Shown here: positions 58,097 through 64,000 of the stretch, piece after piece
Layout: every line of letters begins with the position of its first letter
Position numbering within the stretch: position 1 is the stretch's first letter
Assembly (NCBI GenBank): GCA_018894105.1
Contig: CM032122.1
Coordinates: forward strand, 35,061,404 to 35,125,403
Reading direction: 5' to 3'
Origin: Jacaranda mimosifolia
Taxonomy: Eukaryota > Streptophyta > Magnoliopsida > Lamiales > Bignoniaceae
Length of the DNA: 64,000 bases
Position numbers and translations under genes: made by a program
The notes under the pieces: model-generated
What the model was told of the DNA's origin: nothing
Databases searched by the model: none
Seen by the model: only the letters and a program-made list of their open reading frames with translations

Positions 58097-59240
58097 ATGG
58101 GTGATAATTTTCGACACGACACGGACGGGCATAATATTATTGTATTTGGGTCTGGGTTATTGGGTTGACCCGATAAGTAACACGAAAATTATAGGTTGGT
58201 TCGGGTTGAGTTTCGGGTTACCCGATAACATGATAATCTTATCACTATTTTGATTATTATGGAGTATTTAATTGTAAACTAATCATCTTTTTTGTTTATT
58301 TATTATAGTATCTACTAAAGTGAAATTGGATGAATTGATTGAAAATATTATATGTCAAAATGAAAATGATGCCAAGTCGAGTATTGCAGCTAATAGCTCT
58401 AATGTTGTTAATCTTAATATAGAGGATCTTTAGTCACTTGAATTTTGGTATGTGTTTTTAGTATTTTATATGAAATTTATCATTATATAAGAGTATATCA
58501 TATATACTTATTCTATGATTAATACTTTATGTACTTATTTTTTGCAGCAACCTTCATTTGATCATTGAAGATGATCGCAATGAAGAGATTTGAATGAAAA
58601 TTGAAGTTGGAATATGTTATGTTTTTTGCATTTTTAAGTAATGACTTGTTATTTTTGAACAATTTAACTCTAGATTGATTTGTGAGAATTAATGATTATT
58701 ATTTACTACTTAAATTTTGACTACTTAGTGATGTTGGGATGATTATTGAGCATTAAATGGGACGAATTATATTTCTTTGTTGGAGTTAGACTTCATTGTT
58801 GTTAAAATTAAGTTGTGTAAAACTTTTGGTTTAGCATTGAAATTTGTATATCATTGATGTTGTAAAGGAAACTAAATGAAGTGCAATTATCAAATTGTTC
58901 TATGGTATAAAAATTGGGCGGCTAGAGTATTATGTTGACTTTCTCTAAATTTTTTGTATAAGTTGATTTTTCTCAAAATCTTGGTATAAATTGATTATTT
59001 TATTAAAATTCTAGTTGAACACAAAATGTGTAATCTTTTTAAATGAATTATTAATGAAGAATAATCATATGTTGAAACGAGTTAGGTTCGGATTGATACA
59101 AAAACTTTCATGTTGAGTTCGAATTGAGGCTTATTAGGTTGAGCACTTTTTGAGTTGAATTCGAATTAAACAAATTTGTGTGATATACACACATCAATTC
59201 GACACAAAAAATCCCAACATGATATGATTGCCACCCCTAG
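58097..59240. mobile_element. Non-autonomous hAT-like element
   Basis: 1,144 bp between CTTTGGAT (58089-58096) and CTTTCGAT (59241-59248), an 8-bp duplication with one mismatch. The ends are imperfect inverted repeats: ATGGGTGATAATTTTCGACA against TAGGGGTGGCAATCATATCA. The subterminal zones repeat GGGTTGACCCG and CGGGTTACCCG motifs, usual in plant hAT elements. A short frame at 58318-58434 (KLDELIENIICQNENDAKSS, ending in TAG) may be a remnant of a transposase exon, but there is no intact gene. It ends about 70 bp before the TATA box of the LRR gene. Confidence 0.65.
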
Positions 59241-59310
59241 CTTTCGATGGATGGGAAAACTTTTAAGTAAATTTAAATTTTAAAGCCCCGTCAACCTATA
59301 TAACGGTCGC

Positions 59311-59317
59311 TATAAAT
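59311..59317 (+). promoter_or_regulatory. Putative TATA box of the LRR gene
   Basis: TATAAAT, 54 bp before the start codon. A second candidate CTATATAA lies at 59297. The hAT-like element ends 70 bp upstream, so the core promoter is right at its edge. Confidence 0.45.
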
Positions 59318-59370
59318 TGGAGGGTTTTCTCAAAGCAGAGAAAAACCCTAATAGAAATTATATCAAAACA

Positions 59371-62300
59371 ATGACAGTACTGAGCTCCAAGAAAATCTTG
59401 CAAGAAAAGAATACAAGTGACCCCAACTCTATTACCTCTCTTACTCTTACTCACAAAGCCCTTTCCGATGTAATCCATTTCTTTATATTCTATGTGAAAA
59501 CCCAATGCATAATTCCTTCACAATTACTCTTTGTGTTGAAATCAATGTTGTTTTTTATGTAATTTGTGTTTCTTTTTTTTTCCTTTTGGGTTCAATAGGT
59601 TTCATGTTTGAGTGAGTTCAAGAATTTGGAAAGGCTCGATCTGGGATTCAATAATTTGACTTCGCTTGAGGTAGGAAAGCACATTAGCAATTCTTGTACT
59701 CCTGAATATGTACTTTTTTTTTGGGGGGGGGGGGGGGGGGGAGGATGGGGGTGGGGGTGGTTATTTTGGTGTAGCTTTTCTGAATTTTTTAATATGCTAG
59801 GGCTTGAAGTCATGTATGAACTTGAAGTGGTTATCAGTCGTGCAGAACAAGCTTCAGAGCTTGAAAGGCATTGAAGGCCTCACCAAACTCACTGTACGTG
59901 GCATACCATGCTACTGTTTATATTTCTATCTTCTTTTTTTTTCCATTGGACTTGTAGCTTATTGATACTGAATCTGTATTTAGCTTTTGATATTTTGTGG
60001 TAAATGTGAAGATTTTGACTTATTTAACATCGCGTCTTACTTACAGCACTAGCCTTTTGAGTTATTATTTGAAGATATGAAGTTCCTATATCATGATTGA
60101 GTTTGGATAATTTCTTAAATGATTAATTTTACTTTCCATACTTCAATTAAAAATTTGTAAATTAGCTTTATATATTTGTGACATATACATCAAGAGGTGT
60201 TGCTCCCTTGACTGGAGGTGTAGTTGCATTACCTGATAATCTTAATAGCAAAGCTAATTCTTATCCAGTTAGCTGGAAATCCCAGAACAATTTTCATTCA
60301 CTAGATTTCAGTCACATGTGAATCTGAGGAACAAATCATTAGCTTCAGATTGAAGCTTATTTTGCCCTCTGAATCTTAGTAAATGCTAGCTTTTTTAATT
60401 TGGGGAGCTATAAGATCTTCCACTGGTAGTTTTCTGTTGCATCTGGCCTTAAATATTAGTCTATTATGACACAGATACTGCCAGATGGCATTCTTTTCAA
60501 TTGAAGTTATATGCCATGTTCTTGTATTCTTGGTTGTATCTGCCATCTGCTGGAGTTTCTTTCCATCATATGGTAGTTTTGTGTGTGTGTGTGTGTGCGT
60601 TTTAATATATATATATATATATATAAACTGATCCTTTAATAAATAATAACTTTATTTCTGATTATCCTAAAATATGTAAAAAGATTCATTATTTTTCAAC
60701 TAATAATACCACAATTTAGGTCATATCTATAAATTATCTACATACTTTGTTCCAGAGTAATCTCATTATCTTTCTTATGATTTAACTTTGTTAGCTTCAG
60801 TGGCAAACAGGTTTTGAATTCTGGTTTAGTACTGAAATATGATTTCAAGTGTCATAATGGTCTTGTCTTTTCTGCTGCAGGTATTAAATGCTGGGAAAAA
60901 CAAGCTTAAATCAATGGATGAGGTCAAATCTCTGTCAAGTTTGCGTGCGTTGATTTTGAATGGTAGGTTCTTGCAGTAGCAAAATGCAGTGCTTCCAGCA
61001 CCCAACACTGCTATAGGGATGTTTTGTTTACCTATACTGATCTCCTTCTTCCCCTCTGGCAGATAACGAAATCAGTTCAGTTTGCAAGCTGGATCAGATG
61101 AGAGAGTTGAACACTCTAGGTACGTGTCCCTGAATCTCGGTGTTAGCAGATGAAATTTTGAGTCTCAATTCATTGTATTAGTTGTAAGCATAAAGCAAGG
61201 CCCATTTGGTAATCCCAGTTGTTACTTATAAGATTAAACACATAAGAAATTTGCATTTCTTTCTCGAAAAAAAACACTATAAAAATGCTCAGTTACCTAC
61301 TCCTATTAGTTTGGGAAAGTTAAACATTTCGATCACTTCTCTTTTTCTTTTTGCTTTTCCATTTTCTAAACCTGACTATCCACTTACTTATGTGCCTTTC
61401 CTTTGCCTCCATCTGGAGCATCATCTGCAATGCCAAATAATACCTGCACCATCTCCAAATGAAAACTGATATAGCCTAAGCCCCACATGTATTTTGAAGA
61501 TCTTCCTTATCAGTCAGTCCAGATAATTTTTCCACATCTAGATTGTATTTCTTTAGTAAATTTAAAAATGAAAAGTTGAAATAGTGGGACACAGACTTGG
61601 TTTGATGAAGAAGGAAGAAAAAAATCAGCAGCTAATGGCAGTGGTGCCTCATACGACAATGATAAAGGATGAGGGTAGAAAATGGGGGGTTTTGAAGTCT
61701 GACCTTCCTTCACTTACTGTGATAATAACATGTGCATTATGGGATGCCTTGGTGAGACCAAGGGAGATGTTAGGGAAGAGGCAAGAGAGGATGGAGAAGG
61801 CTGGGGAAAAGGTAAAGGCTGGAAGGTTGCTGCATGAGCGAAAATATAGTGGCTGTGCGCAGAAAGAAAGCTTATTAAATTATCTTCTTTGGCAAGAAAT
61901 ATGCTGAGAGGACATGATGCCTAAAACTCATTTAAAATAACTGCAGCTTCCTTGGTCTTGACTGCTTTTAGAACTTTGGAGAACGCATTTATTATATTTT
62001 GAGTTCTTTCCAGCAAAACCCAAAACCTCTTGGAAAACAAAGGAGGAAAAAAAAGGGGGAAAAAAAAAAGAAGAAACAGAAACAAGTTTACCAGTCGTGG
62101 TTTTGGTCTTTGTTTATGTTATGAGAACAGAAAAAAACACAAGACAAACTGGTTATTAAAATGGTGACTATTTTTCCATGTTTTGCTGGATGTGCTTATA
62201 TTGGTGATGTCATGTGTATGCTACATTATCTTATCCTTGAATATGGCTTTCAGATCAAGCTCTGAGCCCCTTTATTTTTTGTTAATTTTATAAAGATAAC

Positions 62301-64000
62301 TGAATCAATAATGATATTTCAAAGGCATATGATTTTTGCTTGAAAAGAACAAGTAGCCTGATTCAAACATTCTTATAGTTCTCTCATATGCGTGACTACA
62401 GCTTGGGGAATACCTGAAAGCTGTGTGCTACTTGGCTTCCTGTAACCTTTCTAAATGAGAAAATTTTAAGGTCCCAACTGGAACTTTATATGTTCGTTAT
62501 TTGTGTTTGTACAAGCATTGAAAAATTCCCCTTAATTATGAAACAGTGCATGGTCTTTACTCCATGCACCTCAAAGCTATTAAAGATTATTTCTTGAGTA
62601 GGATTTTCTGCAGGCTTGATAATACTTTGGAGCCTTTCATGTTTTCAACTGTTTTCAAATATCTAAAGATGTTTCTGCATCTTACCAAAATTGGCACCTG
62701 TGTGAGACTTCGGATAAAAGTGTCTCCATAGAGTTCCTGTTTTTGGAGTTCAAGTTTGCATTATGAGCCTATGAGATCTTTAATGCTGTAAAGCCTATTA
62801 AGTTTCTATCCTCTTGCTATAGTTTTCTTTTCATCTTGCTCATTTGTCTCCTGCATTTATAGAATGTTTTCTTCTCGCGTGTGAACTTGTGAATGCCGTT
62901 GGACTAAGCAAAATTTTTGCATGGAGATTTTAAATATATTATTTCCTGATAATAAAACAAGTGTCACAAAGGCCATTTAGTTTTATTTTCATGCATATGT
63001 TTTTGAGTTTACTAGTTATAGTCTATATCAGCGCAAGGCATCTGAGTTTTATTACATTTTTCCTGACTGAATCATGCATACACATGCAGTCCTTTCCAGG
63101 AATCCAATCAGTTCACTTGGTGAATCTTTGGTCAAACTGAAATCAATCACCAAAGTATGCTCTTGATTAATTTGTTGTCTCGTGAATCAGCTTATAGTTA
63201 GAATGATATAAGGGATCTTATTGCCATTCTTTGTTACAGCTCTCTCTTTCTAACTGCGGACTGCAAACAGTTGGTTCATCCCTGAAGTCCTGCCTAGGGT
63301 TAAAAGAGCTTCGCCTTGCTCACAATGAGATCATGGTATTATACAGTTGTTATTTATGAAGTATTCTGACTATTGGCTTTCTAGAATGTCTTTCTCAGCC
63401 TTTTGGCCTTCTTTTGGTCTTGTATAAAGTATTACATTGTGCTTGCTGTTGTTTTTTATGCTAATTCTTGGTCCATCTTTCAGACCGTTCCTAGTGAGTT
63501 TGGACATCTCGTGAAACTTCAGAATCTAGACATGGGAAACAACTTGATAACCTACTGGTCCAATCTAAAGGTGATGGATTTACATCCATAATCATATTTG
63601 GCCCCTGTTTTTGTATGATGCGCTCTTAAGTCTTCACTTATCTTAGTTTCGTAACTGCATGCCAGGTGCTCTCCGCATTGTTTAATTTGAGAAATTTGAA
63701 TCTACAAGGAAACCCTATTGCTGAAAAGGAAAATTTACTGAAGAAGGTGAGTTTCTCTTGCTACATTACAGTTTCTTTATATATGAGGCTAGTATCAGAC
63801 TGCCGAGATTGACAAGCTAAAAAAACTCTTCACCAGGTGAAAAAACTATTGCCGAATTTGCACATCTTTAATGCTAGACCAATTGAAAAAATTGTTGAAA
63901 AAGTTGATGACTTCTCTGTCGAGGCAGGTAATAAGTCAACGCTTCAAAGTGAGACTAAAATAGATCACTCAATGAGAAAAAAGAACCCAAGTAAAGCTCA
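59371..64000 (+). CDS. SDS22-like leucine-rich repeat protein (5' part, runs off the window)
   Basis: Ten exons are visible: 59371-59469, 59599-59670, 59801-59893, 60881-60962, 61063-61119, 63090-63154, 63240-63335, 63484-63570, 63666-63746, and 63837 to the edge. All stay in frame, giving 298 residues so far. The start is the ATG at 59371 (MTVLSSKKILQEKN); an upstream TTG extension is not used. Nearly each exon holds one about 22-residue repeat: FKNLERLDLGFNNLTSLEGL, NLKWLSVVQNKLQSLKGIEG, KLTVLNAGKNKLKSMDEV, and so on. This is the SDS22-like subclass found in PP1 regulators and axonemal dynein light chain 1. After the repeats (about residue 260) comes a Lys-rich tail. No signal peptide or membrane segment, so it is intracellular. 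The function of the plant family is not established. By memory it resembles Arabidopsis At5g22320, a neighbour of ELM1. Confidence 0.85.
59723..59741. repeat. G19 homopolymer in LRR gene intron 2
   Basis: Nineteen consecutive G after a T run, followed by GGGGTGGGGGTGG. It lies 60 bp before the acceptor of exon 3. It could adopt a quadruplex and is a likely length-variable site. Confidence 0.9.

Noticed and set aside
59317..59370. Upstream extension of the LRR frame
   Set aside because: Begins with TTG just after the TATA-like word; the ATG at 59371 matches the family N-terminus.
1..64000. tRNA, rRNA or snRNA genes
   Set aside because: I scanned by eye for A/B boxes, cloverleaf-like sequence and conserved rRNA words and found none beyond the TRIM primer site near 52484 and 52667; a tRNAscan run would be decisive.

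Overview
This is a nuclear segment from a eudicot plant. It is AT-rich, genes are split by many GT-AG introns, there are no bacterial-type operons, and all eight recognisable genes are plant families. I assembled the exons by hand from splice sites. Five multi-exon models (CPA, ELM1, CASP, OTLD1, DCP1) close in frame from ATG to stop at lengths close to those I remember for the Arabidopsis proteins. The species cannot be fixed from the sequence.

Layout: a FANTASTIC FOUR-type gene (2063-2908, +); N-carbamoylputrescine amidase CPA (4360-8139, -, 9 exons); Mutator-like element MULE-A (8779-15446); an LEA_2/NDR1-like gene (15835-16389, -); a repeat-rich stretch with a Tourist-like MITE and a long TAA microsatellite; MULE-B (19396-26739), related to MULE-A but in the opposite orientation; ELM1, mitochondrial fission (27866-34733, +, 10 exons); a Casparian strip membrane domain protein, CASP (36293-37190, +, 3 exons); the OTU deubiquitinase OTLD1 (39962-45253, +, 8 exons); a decayed Ty3/gypsy gag; the decapping activator DCP1 (50080-56195, +, 8 exons) with a tandem TRIM retroelement in an intron; a hAT-like non-autonomous element (58097-59240); and the 5' part of an SDS22-like LRR gene (59371 to the window end, +).

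The accessory interest lies in 8.8-26.7 kb. Both MULEs have perfect 9-bp target-site duplications and long imperfect terminal inverted repeats. In MULE-A only the two ends of the transposase gene remain. Much of the interior of both elements is GTAC/ATAC-rich minisatellite, and both carry a fragment of a gypsy retrotransposon (end of pol, polypurine tract, start of LTR). MULE-B also carries an internal inverted duplication with arms of about 2.9 kb around a 95-bp spacer. This resembles the maize Mu killer locus, so it is a candidate natural hairpin-RNA source that could silence the MULE family and, through the captured fragment, a gypsy family.

The host genes have unrelated housekeeping or developmental roles: polyamine synthesis, mitochondrial division, Casparian strip assembly, chromatin deubiquitination and mRNA decapping. 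Their order resembles, from memory, two Arabidopsis blocks (around At2g273-274 and At5g220-223), which suggests conserved ancestral synteny.
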